A stretch of DNA of 32,266 bases. It comes from Mesotaenium endlicherianum. Lineage: Eukaryota > Streptophyta > Zygnematophyceae > Zygnematales > Mesotaeniaceae. Shown here one piece after another: positions 8,415 through 19,269 of the stretch. The stretch's first letter is position 1, and the number at the start of each line of letters is the position of its first letter. The notes below the pieces were generated by a model, which was not told the DNA's origin, did not search any database, and worked only from the letters and a program-made list of their open reading frames with translations. The translations under genes were made by a program, and so were the position numbers. Location of the stretch: positions 745,327 to 777,592 of the forward strand of contig WELA01008857.1 of the NCBI GenBank assembly GCA_009602735.1. The letters are read 5' to 3'.

Positions 8415-10794
8415 CCTTCAGTGAAGTGAGTGCACACGGGACTTTATCTACAGCATTCTGACTAAAGTTCCTTTCTTGCAAGTCAGGTCTTCTAGAGAGT
8501 GCATCAGCAGGATTAACTTCCCTGGTTTGTAGTCGATCTGGACTTGGAACTGCTCCAGCATCTGGCTCCAGCGGTTCTCCCTCCTCGACAGCTTGGACTT
8601 CCTCTGAAAGTGAGTCAGAGCTAGATGATCTGTAATCACCTTAAAAGCTTTACCATGTAAGTATGCTCTCCACTGTTTGAGTACATGAATGATAGCTAGC
8701 AGCTCTTTATCATGCACTGAGTAATTAATCTCCGCTGGATTAAATTTCATAGACTCATACAACACAGGATGCCACTCCTGCCGTACCTTACCATCCTTTG
8801 TGGTTTTGTCAGCAGGCTGCAACAAAATAGCACCCATGGCAAAATCAGAGGCATCAGTAACCACCTGCACCGGTTTGCTGGGGTCATACACGGCTAGCAC
8901 TGGGGCAGAACAAAGGGCATCTTTAAGGGTCTGGAAGGCAGCCTGCTGCTCTTCCCCCCACACATACCCGATGTCTTTCTTAGTAAGGTCAGTCAGTTTA
9001 CTGGCCTTTGTGGAATAATTCTCAATAAATCTCCTATAGTGGTTAGCCAACCCGAGGAAGGATCTAACTTCAGAGACAGACTGTGGTACTGGCCAGTCCC
9101 TTATGGTCTGGACTTTCTTAGGATCCACACTGATGCCCTCTTTACTGACAACGTGGCCTAAGAATTCAATACCTTCCTTAAAGAAATCACACTTGCTCAT
9201 TTTAGCATATAAGTGATTTTTTCTGAGAGTGACCATGACTGTCTTTAAGTGTTTAGTGTGTTGAGCTTCATCTTTAGAGAAAATTAGGATATCATCCAGG
9301 AAAACTTGCACAAACTTATCCAAATAAGGTCTGAAAATGTCATTCATAGCACCCATGAAGGTCGCAGGAGCATTAGTCAGTCCAAATGGCATCACGTTGA
9401 ACTCATAGTGTCTAAAACGTGTGCGGAAGGCAGTCTTTTCTTCATCCCCTCAGCAATTCTGATTTGATGATAACCACTCTTGAGATCAATCTTATTGAAC
9501 ACCTTAGAACCAGACAGGGTATCAAGCAAGTCCTCGATTTTGGATAAAGCATACTTGTTCTTTACTGTAATTCTGTTCAGAGCTCTGTAATCCACACACA
9601 TCCGCATACTGCCATCCTTTTTCTCAACAAATAGGATGGGTGCGCCGTAAGGTGATTTTCTGGGAGAAATGTAATCATTTTACTCAAGCTCTGCAATCTG
9701 TGTTTTCAACTCCTCGCTCTTCACATAAGACAAGCCATAAGTGCGTTGCCAGGGTGGTTGACTCCCAGGTAATAAATCAATCCTATGATCTACTTCACTC
9801 TTACGGGGTAGTCCCGGAGGCATATTAAATATTTCCGTGTACTGAGCAACAATTTTTGCAGCAGTAGGGTGTCCGGAGGGCTTACCTTTTCCTCCACCAC
9901 TTCTTCAGGTTGAGGAGGTACCTCTCTTAGCAGCAGATAGAACATTCTGTCTTCCTTCTGGTTCCAGCTTTTGACGAACTCCATTGCATTCAGCAACTTG
10001 CATCCTTCTGGAAGCCTCTTCTTTTCCTTCAGTTGCCATCCACACAGGACAAGAGGAAGAGCACTGGTGGGTGCCAAGTTAGTCTGCCTATCACTGGCTC
10101 CTCTCACTTTAACTGTACCTCTGCTCCAACACACTTCAGCTTGATGTCTATTAACCGAGGACCTGCCTAGCACGAGATCATGAAAGGCAGTGTTGAGTAC
10201 CTCAAATGTAAGCGTTTCAGTTAGAAATGCAATGCCAGAACCTAAATGGACCTCAATAGGCTTGGTTATAACTCCTCCCGGGATACTTGAGGCATCTCCA
10301 AGGAATATTTTTCTATTCCCTTGGGTGACAGTAGGCAGCCTTAGCCGCTTAACTAAGTCCTTGTGGATAAAAGTATGTGACGCCCCTCCGTCAACAAATG
10401 CCCTCACCTTCCTACCTGCAATCATGCAATGCAGTAGGATAGGGGGGACTGTCTTTTCCTGACTTTCGCATTGTTCTCCTGACTTAGCAAAGAAATGTTG
10501 GACATCAGGTGGAACAAGAGCATCCAGAGTGTGCACTCTCTGGACGTCTATATTGCTGATGGTCTCCTTTATCTGGTTGTCAGGCATGCATAGTGAATCC
10601 AGTTCAGCAGGACCCATAGTACCTGCTACGAGGGCAGCTAGTGACGACTCACTATCTCTAGCATCCTCACAGTCAGTAGACTGGAATACTGACTGTTGCT
10701 GTCTTTTAAAGGCTGGTCTTTTCTCTTGACCTTCGGAAGGTGCTTGTTTGGACACTGCTCTCTGAAGTGATCTGGCTACTGGTAATGGAAGCAA
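8415..10794 (-). pseudogene. pol of K1: protease, RT and RNase H, broken and truncated
   Basis: Read 10794 to 8415. The protease segment has the active-site motif [10 protein letters not shown], i.e. DGG rather than DSG/DTG. RT follows with [12 protein letters not shown] and FLDDIL, then RNase H ([23 protein letters not shown]). At least two frameshifts are present: a one-base deletion at 9871/9872, shared with the + strand copy at 16571, and another near 9430 before the MPFG motif. The sequence ends shortly after RNase H, where the K4 pol continues into integrase. Confidence 0.85.
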
Positions 10795-12164
10795 ATCAAT
10801 TTTGCTGAGGCTGGTCTCGACTTAGTCCTACCACCACCTCTTCCATAGCCGCCTCGAGAGAAACCACCTCTCCCTCTAGACTGCATAGCAATGTACTCAT
10901 ACCCATATTCATCACTCTGATCATCCTCAGCCTGGTCTCCTTCAATTGCATTGTAGGAACCGTGGGGCTTTTTGACAATCTTAGACACCAAAGCATTACT
11001 CTGGCGCTTGTGATTGACCTGCTGTTGATCCCAGGCATCAGCATCCTGGATCAAGTCAGCCAGTTTTTCATACTTCTTCTCAGCAAAATGACCAGAGACT
11101 TCGGATTTCAAGCCATACCTGAAGTATGCTATCCTATACCATTCTGGCAAGTCTGGCTGTTTCATCATGTTCTCTTGGAACTTTTGAGCAAACTCAGCAA
11201 CTAAAGTGGTCTGCTTCAGTGTCAGGGAGATCATCGCATAGATAGCTTTCTCCTGCTGGTTCATGACATCAAACTTCTCGTGCAACTTCTCGACAAACTC
11301 TACCCGCGTAGGGTCATCGAGTTGCTGAACCTTACGCTCTTCTTTCCAATAAAGCCACCAGTCTGCGGCACTGCCTTTCAGTAGCGCACCGGTGTGCCTG
11401 ACATTCTCGTAATCTTGCAGTTCTGGGTAGTTCTCCAGCCACTGCTCAACATCCGCGAGAAACTTGATCAAGTAATATTTTCTGTTTCCCTCAGGATCAA
11501 AGTCCTGGGGAGGTTTCGGCTTGGGCTTACTAGGCCCTCTGCCACCACCACCAGTGGTTTGAAACCCCAGTTGGTCTCTGTCCCGCAGTAGAGACATTAT
11601 GATTCTTTTGTCCTCCTGTTGGGACTGATACATGGTCGCCATTTGCGACTGCATTTGAACGAACAATGCTCCCCAGTCTACACTCTGTGGTGGTAGTCTA
11701 GCAAATGCAGCAGCAGCATTGGCATCTACTCGCTGAGTAGTGTCCTCAACAGTCCCTCTCCCTCCTGCAACAGCAATTCCTGCTGCATTCAGCCGGTCAC
11801 GTATTTGACCTCGGGGTACATTGAGTTGAACAGCAGGAGGTGGGTTCAGGACATTGGCCCTGGATGCCATAAGTTCTTCAACAGTGCGCTAGTCAGCTTG
11901 CTGTCCATCCCTCCTTTCTGTATCTTCAGCAGCCTTTGCCAATTGTTCAGCTTCTAATCTGGCTCTCTCCTCCTCAGCTTGCTGTGCTGCGACTGCGGCA
12001 ATAGCAACTGCCTCATCTGCAGCCTCTCTAGCTGTAGTATCTGCCACCGCTTCAGAATAGGTACGGGATCCCGCTACATGGCTTTCCGCCTGGTTTTCGA
12101 CATTCTCGTTATCGTGGTTCTCCATGTCTCGGGAGTTGCTAGTTTGAGACCTTGTCCTTACCAT
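10686..12164 (-). pseudogene. gag of K1, with nonsense mutations and a damaged zinc knuckle
   Basis: Starts at ATG 12164 (MVRTRSQTSN), the same start as the K4 gag. An Ala/Glu-rich N-terminal coiled-coil region is followed by the retrotransposon Gag core (DVEQWLENYPELQDY onward) and an Arg/Gly-rich box. A TAG at about 11890 interrupts the N-terminal part; the frame is otherwise continuous to the knuckle, where the second Cys is replaced by Tyr and a TAG follows two codons later. The usual gag stop TAA just after the slippery site reads TAT here (ATA at 10686-10688 on the + strand). Confidence 0.85.
10704..10710 (-). promoter_or_regulatory. -1 frameshift heptamer TTTAAAA (K1)
   Basis: The heptamer is in the T TTA AAA phase in the gag frame, at the same place as in the other two copies. 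See the site at 28652-28658 for the full argument. Confidence 0.6.
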
Positions 12165-12185
12165 ACAAAGAAGACTGTGATAACT

Positions 12186-12197
12186 GCTCCGATACCA
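12186..12197 (-). promoter_or_regulatory. primer-binding site of K1 (TGGTATCGGAGC)
   Basis: Reads TGGTATCGGAGC on the - strand, one base from the LTR end, and differs by one base from the K4 site TGGTATCAGAGC. The sequence is complementary to the 3' end of plant initiator-Met tRNA. Confidence 0.8.
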
Positions 12198-12198
12198 C

Positions 12199-12918
12199 TG
12201 AAATGAATCGACTTACCAATAGGCGATTAATCATTAATAAATATCTTTATATGAGCAAGTAATCTTTATGGTAATTTTTGTTAACTGGTTTAACGGCAAA
12301 AGGACAACACACTAGCAGTGAACAATACTCGTAAGTTAAATGCGAGTAAACTAGCATCAATAATGCAATCAGTAAACTCATACATAAGCAAGGTTAGAAG
12401 ACAGTGCGTGTCAATGGCTTCGCGCCTTGGATTCAGATCTCTCCCCGTAAGCTGTACAAGAGAGTTGGCCTCATTTTCGAATGCCGAATTCGAGAGCAAT
12501 GCCTAGCATATATACATGGAATGAGTTTACTGTTCAACGGCGAGTGCGATGGCTCCGCCTACCTGGGACTTAACCACGCTGGTAGGACCTCGGTTAACCA
12601 AATCCACCGCCATCTCCCATCATCCCGAATCGCCATCCATCATAGGGATGTCATCTGGCCATTCATCTAGCATACCACACTTAGATGCATATCGAGGCAG
12701 TTCGCTGCTACTGAGTACGGAAGTCAGCTGGCTGTCAAAGAATGTGTCAGCAAGCTGACTTAAGTTGACTTCAGCCTGCTGCTTCCGGCTGAGTCATTAA
12801 ACTGATATCAAATATGAAGTCCAGCAGACTGATTATTAACTAGAGTTCAGCAGGCTGAACTTAATTAACTATTATATTTAAATGAATATTATACCTACTA
12901 ATATACTGATTTATTACA
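12199..12918 (-). repeat. 5' LTR of K1 (720 bp)
   Basis: On the - strand it begins TGTAATAAATC and ends GATTCATTTCA, giving TG...CA ends with near-inverted termini. The PBS follows after one base. Three further copies are at 18467, 21575 and 30147. Short + strand ORFs inside it are shared among LTR copies only because the LTRs are homologous. Confidence 0.9.
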
Positions 12919-12926
12919 GAGAGGGG

Positions 12927-14017
12927 TGTGCACTCCAACTGAGCCAGGGGACTTGTTAGTGAGTTGTGCTATCCCTTAGGGTTTAAGCTTGTCGCTTTGC
13001 AAGAGACGTTACTCTCTCATTATATGTGTGGTAGATAGGTTGAGGGAGCTTGGGTATGGCTGCAGGTGTTGAGCAATTGAGACAGTGTGTGCACACATGA
13101 TTTACTAACTTAAGTTTCCAAGTATGGATTGACGACAGGTTATCCTTGCCATGGTCTAAGTGTACTACATCGTCCACAAGCTTCAGCATGCTGCAACTTC
13201 TATGTGAACAGGCTTTGGCGACAACAATGGCATCCTACAGATTCTCCCTATTCCCAACCATGGCTGTGACATTATGTGCTTCTCTCATTTGCCACATTGA
13301 TTTGAGCTTGGAGGGTTTAGGGTATGTGACTTGTGCTTGAATGCTATGTGTGGGACGGTGCTTTTGTGGTACTTGATAGGATCGTAGGAGCTTGGAATTT
13401 AAGCTTAAGAAGAGTTTAGTCAGTGTGCTGAGGTTCATGGATGCGGGTCTTATGTGATTGCTGACTTAGGTTAAGTCATTTTGCTGGTTTGTTTGCCCTA
13501 ATGTGGTGAAAGGGGTTAAGAGCTTGGGTTTATGGACGCAAGGGTTTTCCGTTGACTCCCTTTTATTCTGCATGGCTTATTAAATTTTAAGTGTCCGAGA
13601 GCATCCACGGTCAATTAGTACTTTGAATGCTTGAGTTGAATGAGCTCTTGGTGTTGCCATGCTTGGTGCTTGGCATGTCTTACTATGGGTGTAGCTTGTC
13701 GGAGCCAGTTAGAGAATCCGATTGATTAGCATATCGAGACTCAGGTCTGTACGGTGTATGTGCTTATAGATGCTTGTATGCCTGGTAGGCAAGAGGCCAT
13801 GAGTTTCTAAAGGAGAAGCTCTAGCCCTCAAGCTCGCCTCTTTCTTGTGCCTTGTGTTAGTGTGCAACTATGGCACACTACGGTAAGTGAGTCAAGGAAT
13901 ATAGATGGGTCAATGGAAGGGCAAAGATCGCTTCCTGATCTTACACGCTTTCACCTATCTCTGATCTTATATACTTAAATGAAATATATTTATCTTGAAT
14001 AAGCAAGATTCATTACA
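12927..14017 (+). repeat. LTR of element T, complete copy (1091 bp)
   Basis: TGTGCACTCC...GATTCATTACA. It ends one base before a PBS, like the K-family LTRs. Its start matches the second copy at 14426 exactly. No convincing ORF. Confidence 0.6.
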
Positions 14018-14018
14018 G

Positions 14019-14030
14019 TGGTATCGGAGC
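14019..14030 (+). promoter_or_regulatory. primer-binding site of element T (TGGTATCGGAGC)
   Basis: The same 12-mer as in K1, one base after the LTR end, complementary to an initiator-Met tRNA 3' end. Confidence 0.65.
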
Positions 14031-14416
14031 TAAGTCCTTTTTTGAATGTCCGTGCTCGTCTTTTTGGTCTCATGAGGTAAGTGTGTGAGGCTTACTTGTG
14101 TGGTATGATGAGTCTAGGTGGAGCTTGGGATGTGTATGATGTAGAGCATTGCACATCCTGTCCAAGATCCTTCCACTTGCTCACCTAGTGTGTCTCTGGG
14201 CTCAATGTACTATGCGACATACTAACTTCACTTTCCTAGCCTCTTGTGTACAGATCCACGCAACGAGAAGCCTAAAGTGGAGGCTTGATGGAAGAGGTGA
14301 CTGCAAGCATCAAGGGCAGCCTCAAGAGAGTTGCATCATAGCAAGCTGGATATGACTCATTTACCTCACTTGATCATAGTTGATATGTGTTGTTATATGC
14401 AATCCACGGCTAGTAT
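14031..14416 (+). other. interior of element T
   Basis: About 390 bp with no domain-coding potential; the one short ORF (14149-14355) resembles nothing I know. The absence of gag and pol means the element would need proteins supplied by another element. Confidence 0.5.
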
Positions 14417-14425
14417 AGAGAGGGG
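14417..14425 (+). promoter_or_regulatory. polypurine tract of element T (AGAGAGGGG)
   Basis: Nine purines directly before the TG of the second LTR. GAGAGGGG also precedes the first LTR (12919-12926). Confidence 0.55.
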
Positions 14426-15256
14426 TGTGCACTCCAGCTGTGCTAGGGGACTTGTTCGTCTGTTGTGCTATCCCTTAGGGTTTAAACTCGTTGCTTTGCA
14501 AGAGACGTTTCTCTCTCATCACATGTGTGGTAGTTATGTTGAGGGAGCTTGGGTATGGCTGCATGTGTTGAGCAATTGAGACAGTGCGTGCACACATGAT
14601 TTACTAACTTAGGTTTCCACGCATGGTTTACGACAAGTTATCGTCGCCACGGTCCAAGTGCACTACGTCGTTCACAAGCTTCAGCAGGCTGCAACTTCTA
14701 TGAGAGGAGGCTTCGACAGCAACAATGGCATCCTACAGATACCCTCAATTCCCAATTATGGCTGTGACATTGTGTGTTCCTCTCGTTTGCCATATTGACG
14801 TGTGCTCGAAGGTTCAGGGTACGTGCCTTGTGCTTGAATGCTATGTGGGACACGGTGCTTTTGTGGTACTTGATGGGATCGTAGGAGCTTAGGGTTTAAG
14901 CTTAAGATAAGTCTAGTTAGTGTGCGGAGGATTTTGGATGCGGGTCTTATGAGATTGCTGACTTCGGTTAAGTCAGTCTCCTGGATTATTTGACTTGATG
15001 TGGTTAAAGGGATTAAGGGCTTGGGTTTATGGACGCAAGGGCATTCCTTCAATTCTCTTTAGTTTGCATGAGTTATTAAGAGTTTAGTGTCCGAGAGCAG
15101 CTGCGATCAATTAGTATTTCGGGTGCTTGAGCTGAACGAGCTCTTGGTGTTGCCATGCTTGGTGCGTGACATGTCTTACTGTGGTATTGTGGCTCGTCGT
15201 AGCCAGCGAGATAATCAAATAGATCAGCTTATCGAGACTTAGGTTCGTACGGTGTG
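14426..15256 (+). repeat. LTR of element T, second copy, truncated
   Basis: Similar to 12927-13760 along its length with many substitutions and small indels; similarity ends near GTACGGTGT at about 15256. Confidence 0.6.
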
Positions 15257-15604
15257 TTGACTGACGTATGGAAAGTCAACGTGGATACTAGAGGGGGTTT
15301 GACTACTTGCCTTGGGTCCAGTTGGCTATTTGTTTTTGAATGCCACCTGTACACTTGGTCAAGTGTAAGGAGGTTTGTGTCTTCGTTATAGGGACGATCT
15401 GGGCATATTAGCAGTGTGCTAAGTTTCTGCCGACCTCGCAGCTAAATGAGCTCGCTAGAGGCGCATGCTAGGTAGCATGCAAGATGCATTTGTATATGCG
15501 TCAGGTGCATGGAATTTGCATCTCGGGTGCTAGAGGTAGTGGATTGCCGTTAGCACACCGTAGAGCAGGTGTAAAATGGGCCCTGCCGTAATAGATTCAC
15601 TATG
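15257..15604. other. unassigned non-coding sequence
   Basis: No ORF and no similarity by eye to the rest of the window. It starts with a GTTGACT...AGTCAAC stem right at the truncation point of the T LTR. Confidence 0.4.
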
Positions 15605-15626
15605 CACATCTAAGTATGATATGCTA
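15605..15626 (+). repeat. ~22-bp K-family LTR fragment fused to gag
   Basis: ATCTAAGTATGATATGCTAGA matches the K-family LTR (for example the complement of about 22045-22066) at 20 of 21 bases, in the orientation expected of the + strand element K2. The zinc-knuckle end of gag follows directly. This looks like a deletion joining LTR to gag, with AGA shared at the junction. Confidence 0.45.
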
Positions 15627-15757
15627 GACCAGCCTCAGCAAAATCCACTTTCTACCATTGTCAGCAGTTGGGCCACTACAGAGAACAGTGTCCAGTCAAG
15701 CACCTTCCGAAGGTCGAGAGAAAAGACCAGCCTTTAAAAGACAACAACAGTCAGTAA
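15627..15757 (+). pseudogene. gag C-terminal end of K2 (zinc knuckle region)
   Basis: In the gag frame this reads the end of the CCHC zinc knuckle, [12 protein letters not shown], whose first Cys is replaced by Phe, then [12 protein letters not shown], and stops at the TAA at 15755. The knuckle normally binds genomic RNA. The gag core is missing. Confidence 0.75.
15733..15739 (+). promoter_or_regulatory. -1 frameshift heptamer TTTAAAA (K2)
   Basis: T TTA AAA in the gag frame, six codons before the gag stop. The protease-RT frame is the -1 frame. Confidence 0.65.
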
Positions 15758-18081
15758 TCCAGTCTACTGACTGTGAGGATGCTAGAGATAGTGAGTCGTC
15801 ACTAGCTGCCCTCGTAGCAGGTATTATGGGTCCTGCTGAACTGGATTCACTATGCATGCCTGACAACCAGGTAAAGGAGACCATCAGCAATATAGACGTC
15901 CAGAGAGTGCACACTCTGGATGCTCTTGTTCCACCTGATGTCCAACATTTCTTTGCTACGTCAGGAGAACAATGCGAAAGTCAGGAAAAGACAGTCCCCC
16001 CTATCCTACTGCATTGCATGATTGCAGGTAGGAAGGTGAGGGCATTTGTTGACGGAGGGGCGTCACATACTTTTATCCATAAGGACTTAGTTAAGCGGCT
16101 AAGGCTGCCTACTGTCATCCAAGGGAATGGAAAGATATTCCTTGGAGATGCCTCAAGTATCACGGGAGGAGTTATAACCAAGCCTATTGAGGTCCAGTTA
16201 GGTTCTGGCATTGCAATTCTAACTGAAACGCTTACATTTGAGGTACTCAACACTGCCTTTTATGATCTCGTGCTAGGCAGGTCCTGGCTTAATAGACATC
16301 AAGCTGAAGTGTGTTGGAGCAGAGGTACAGTTAAAGTGAGAGGAGCCAGTGATGGGCAGACTAACTTGGCACCCACCAGTGCTCTTCCTCTTGTCCTGTG
16401 TGGATGGCAACTGAAGGAAAAGAAGAGGCTTCCAGAAGGATGCAAGTTGCTGAATGCAATCGAGTTCGTCAAAAGCTGGAACCAAAAGGAAGACAGAATG
16501 TTCAGTCTGCTGCTAAGAGAGGTACCTCCTCAACCTGAAGAAGTGGTTGAGAAAAAGGTAAGCCCTCCGGACACCCTACTGCTGCAAAAATTGTTGCTCA
16601 GTACACGGATGTATTTAATATGCCTCCACGACTACCCCCTAAGAGGGAAGTAGATCATAGGATTGATTTATTACCTGGGAGTCAACCACCCTGGCAACAC
16701 ACTTATGGCTAGTCTTACTTGGAGAGCGAAGTTGAAAATACAGATTGCAGAGTTTGAGAAAAATGGTTACATTTCTCCCAGTAAATCACCTTACGGCGCA
16801 CCTATCCTATTTGTTAAGAAAAAGGATGGCAGTATGCGGATGTGTGTGGATTACAGAGCTCTGAACAAAATTACAGTGAAGAACAAGTATGCTTTACTGA
16901 GAATCGAGCACTTGCTTGATACCCTGTCTGGTGCTAAGGTGTTCAGTACGATTGATCTCAAGAGTGGTTATCATCAAATCAGAATTGTCGAGGGGGATGA
17001 ACACAAGACTGCCTTTCGCACACGTTATGGACACTATGACTTCAACGTGATGCCATTTGGACTGACTAATGCTCTTGCGACCTTCATGGGTGCTATGAAT
17101 GACATTTTCAGACCTTATTTGGATAAGTTTGTGCAAGTTTTCCTGGATGATATTTTAATTTTCTCTAAAGATGAAGCTCAGCACACTATACACTTAAAGA
17201 CAGTCATGGACACTCTGAGAAAAAATCACTTATATGCTATAATGAGCAAGTGTGATTTCTTTAAGGAAGGTATTGAATTCTTAGGCCACATTGTCAGTGA
17301 ACAAGGCATCAGTGTGGATCCTAAGAAAGTCCAAACCATACGGGACTGGCCAGTACCACAGTCTGACTCTGAAGTTAGATCCTTCCTTGGGTTGGCTAAC
17401 TACTACAGGAGATTTATTGGGAATTATTATACAAAGGCCAGTAAATTGACTGACCTCACTAAGAAAGACATAGGGTATGTGTGGGGGAAAGAGCAGCAGG
17501 CTGCCTTCCAGACCCTTAAAGAGGCCCTTTGTTCTGCCCCAGTGCTAGCCGTGTATGACCCCAGCAAACCCGTGCAGGTGGTCACTGATGCCTCTGACTT
17601 TGCCATGGGTGCTATTTTGTTGCAGCCTGCCGACAAAACCACACAGGATGGTAAGGTACGGCAGGAGTGGCATCCTGTGTTGTACGAGTCTATGAAATTT
17701 AATCCAGCGGAGATTAATTACTCAGTGCATAATAAGGAGCTGCTAGCTATCATTCATGTGCTCAAACAGTGGAGAGCATACTTACATGGTAAGGCCTTTA
17801 AGGTGATTACAGATCATCTAGCTCTGACTTACTTTCGGAAGAAGTCCAAGCTGTCGAGGAGGGAGAACCGCTGGAGCCAGATGCTGGAGCAGTTTCAAGT
17901 CCGGATCGACTACAAACCAGGGAAGTTGAATCCTGCTGATGCACTCTCTAGAAGACCTGACTTGCAAGAAAGGAACTTTAGTCAACATGCTGTAGATAAA
18001 GTCCTGTGTGCACTCACTTCACTAAAGGTGAAAAAGTCCTTCCTTGAACAACTTAGGAAAGCCTACCTTTCTGACCCAATA

Positions 18082-18104
18082 TTTGAGCCCAGNTTTGAGC
18101 CCAG
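18082..18104. other. assembly seam: 11-bp direct duplication around N (18093)
   Basis: TTTGAGCCCAG occurs at 18082-18092 and again at 18094-18104. The homologous stretch of the K4 pol has it once. The extra 12 bases keep the frame but add false residues. Confidence 0.85.
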
Positions 18105-18461
18105 TCCCACTACTGGTATGTGTCGTGCTACTGCACTCGAATATAAGCTTAAGGGAGGGGTCTGGGTGACTGAAACCACTTCAGGCAGGCCGAAGCTGGT
18201 CATTCCTAATAACGTGGAAATAAGGTGCCTTTTATTGAGTCAAGCCCATGACAATTTACTGGGTGGACATTTGGGGCAAGCCAAAATTGTTGGCAAACTG
18301 GCAAAACATTATCATTGGGAGGGATTACCTCGGGAGGTCTTGAAATACGTTAAGTCCTGTGACCAGTGTCAAAAGAATAAGTTTAGGCACACACCACCGG
18401 GGGGCCTCTTACAACCGCTGCCCATCCCAGCTGGCCGGTGGGAAACAATATCCATGGACTG

Positions 18462-18466
18462 GGTGG
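18462..18466. repeat. target-site duplication GGTGG, left copy
   Basis: GGTGG precedes the LTR at 18467 and recurs right after the LTR end at 30865-30869. With one copy removed, the two halves of the K2 integrase match the uninterrupted K4 sequence at this point. Confidence 0.9.
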
Positions 18467-19184
18467 TGCAATGAATCGACTTACCAAATAGGCGATTAAC
18501 AATTAATAAAGATCTTTATATCAGCAAGTAATCTTTATGGATTTTTCGTTAACTGATTAAACGGCAAAGGACAACACACTAGCAGTGAACAATACTCGTA
18601 AATCAAATGCGAGTAAACTAGCATCAGTAATGCAATCAGTAAACTCCTACATAAGCAAGGTTAGAAGACAGTGCGTATCAATGGCTTCTCCCCTTGGATT
18701 CAGTTCTCTCTCAGTCAGCTGTACAAGAGAGTTGGCCTCGTTTCCGAATGCCGAACTCGAGAGCAATGCCTAGCATATGTACATGGATTGAGTTTACTGT
18801 TCAACGGCCAGTGCGATGGCACCGCCTACCCGGGAGTTAACCACGTTGGTAGGACCTCGGTTAACCAAATCCACCGCCATCTCCCATTATCCCAAATTGC
18901 CATCCATCCTACGGATGTCATCTTGCCATTCATCTAGCACACCACACTTAGATGCATTTCTAGGCAGTTCGCTGCGACCGACTACGGAAGTCAGCTGGCT
19001 GTCAAAGAATTTGTCAGCAAGCTGATCTAAGTTGACTTCAGCCTGCTGCTTCCGGCTGAGTCATTAAACTGATGATTTAATAAGGTTCAGCAGACTTGAT
19101 ATTAACTAAAGTTCAGCAGGCTGAACTTATATAACTCTATTATTTAAATGAATATTATATCAACCAATATGCTAATTCATTACA
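18467..19184 (-). repeat. 3' LTR of K3 (718 bp)
   Basis: On the - strand it starts TGTAATGAATT and ends GATTCATTGCA. By eye it is closer to the LTR at 30147-30864 than to the one at 21575 (shared GATTTTTCGTTAACTGATTAAA and the CAACCAATAT segment), consistent with being the partner of that outer LTR. Confidence 0.9.
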
Positions 19185-19197
19185 ATCCCTCCAACTT
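19185..19197 (-). promoter_or_regulatory. polypurine tract of K3 (AAGTTGGAGGGAT)
   Basis: Purine-rich, directly before the LTR on the - strand. On the + strand side a hairpin-forming TGTTGTCG...CAACAACA (19202-19220, one mismatch) lies beside it and is conserved next to the K4 tract. Confidence 0.75.
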
Positions 19198-19269
19198 ATC
19201 ATGTTGTCGCCTCAACAACACTAATACTAATAACAGCGTGCTGTCCCTTCCGTCCCTAGCCTACTGCCA

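Larger units (their letters stand above)
8415..12918 (-). mobile_element. degenerate chromovirus-family Ty3/gypsy element K1 (3' end missing)
   Basis: Read on the - strand it runs 5' LTR, PBS, gag, protease, RT and RNase H, then stops at about 8415 just after RNase H. Integrase, chromodomain, ORF3 and 3' LTR are absent. It is closely similar to the copies at 15627-18466 and 24849-30864. Nonsense and frameshift changes make it inactive. Confidence 0.9.
12927..15256 (+). mobile_element. non-autonomous LTR-type element T (TRIM/LARD-like, 3' truncated)
   Basis: Two similar ~0.8-1.1 kb segments in direct orientation, beginning TGTGCACTCC at 12927 and 14426, enclose about 400 bp with a primer-binding site at its start and a polypurine tract at its end. 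No retroviral coding sequence is present inside. The second copy breaks off at about 15256, lacking the last ~260 bp of the first. Eight bases GAGAGGGG also precede the first LTR, so this may be the remains of a tandem LTR-interior-LTR-interior-LTR array. Confidence 0.6.
15605..18466 (+). mobile_element. element K2, left part (interrupted by the 18467-30864 insertion)
   Basis: A + strand chromovirus-family copy that has lost nearly all of its LTR and gag and keeps the gag tail, protease, RT, RNase H and the integrase zinc domain. It breaks inside the integrase core after the MDWV codons, and the missing continuation resumes at 30865. GGTGG is present on both sides of the break. Confidence 0.9.
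15658..18466 (+). pseudogene. pol of K2: protease, RT, RNase H and start of integrase
   Basis: The protease has DGGASHTF. A one-base deletion at 16571/16572 shifts the frame, a TAG follows near 16713, and a two-base loss near 16728 restores it, after which RT reads on: [22 protein letters not shown] and FLDDIL, then RNase H ([13 protein letters not shown]) and the integrase zinc site ending CDQCQKNK. The ORF ends in MDWVV, where the integrase core was cut by the insertion. An N at 18093 adds four spurious codons. In [12 protein letters not shown] a Leu replaces the usual Pro. Confidence 0.9.

Noticed and set aside
12318..12506. Small + strand ORF (MNNTRK...) repeated at 18585 and 30265
   Set aside because: It lies antisense inside the K LTR copies; its repetition is explained by LTR homology, and the overlapping frames are equally kept.
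14149..14355. Possible short protein in the interior of element T
   Set aside because: 68 codons, no motif, composition like the surrounding non-coding sequence.
12927..15256. Element T repeats as a tandem satellite
   Set aside because: Only two units, with a PBS directly after the first and a polypurine tract directly before the second, which fits LTRs better.
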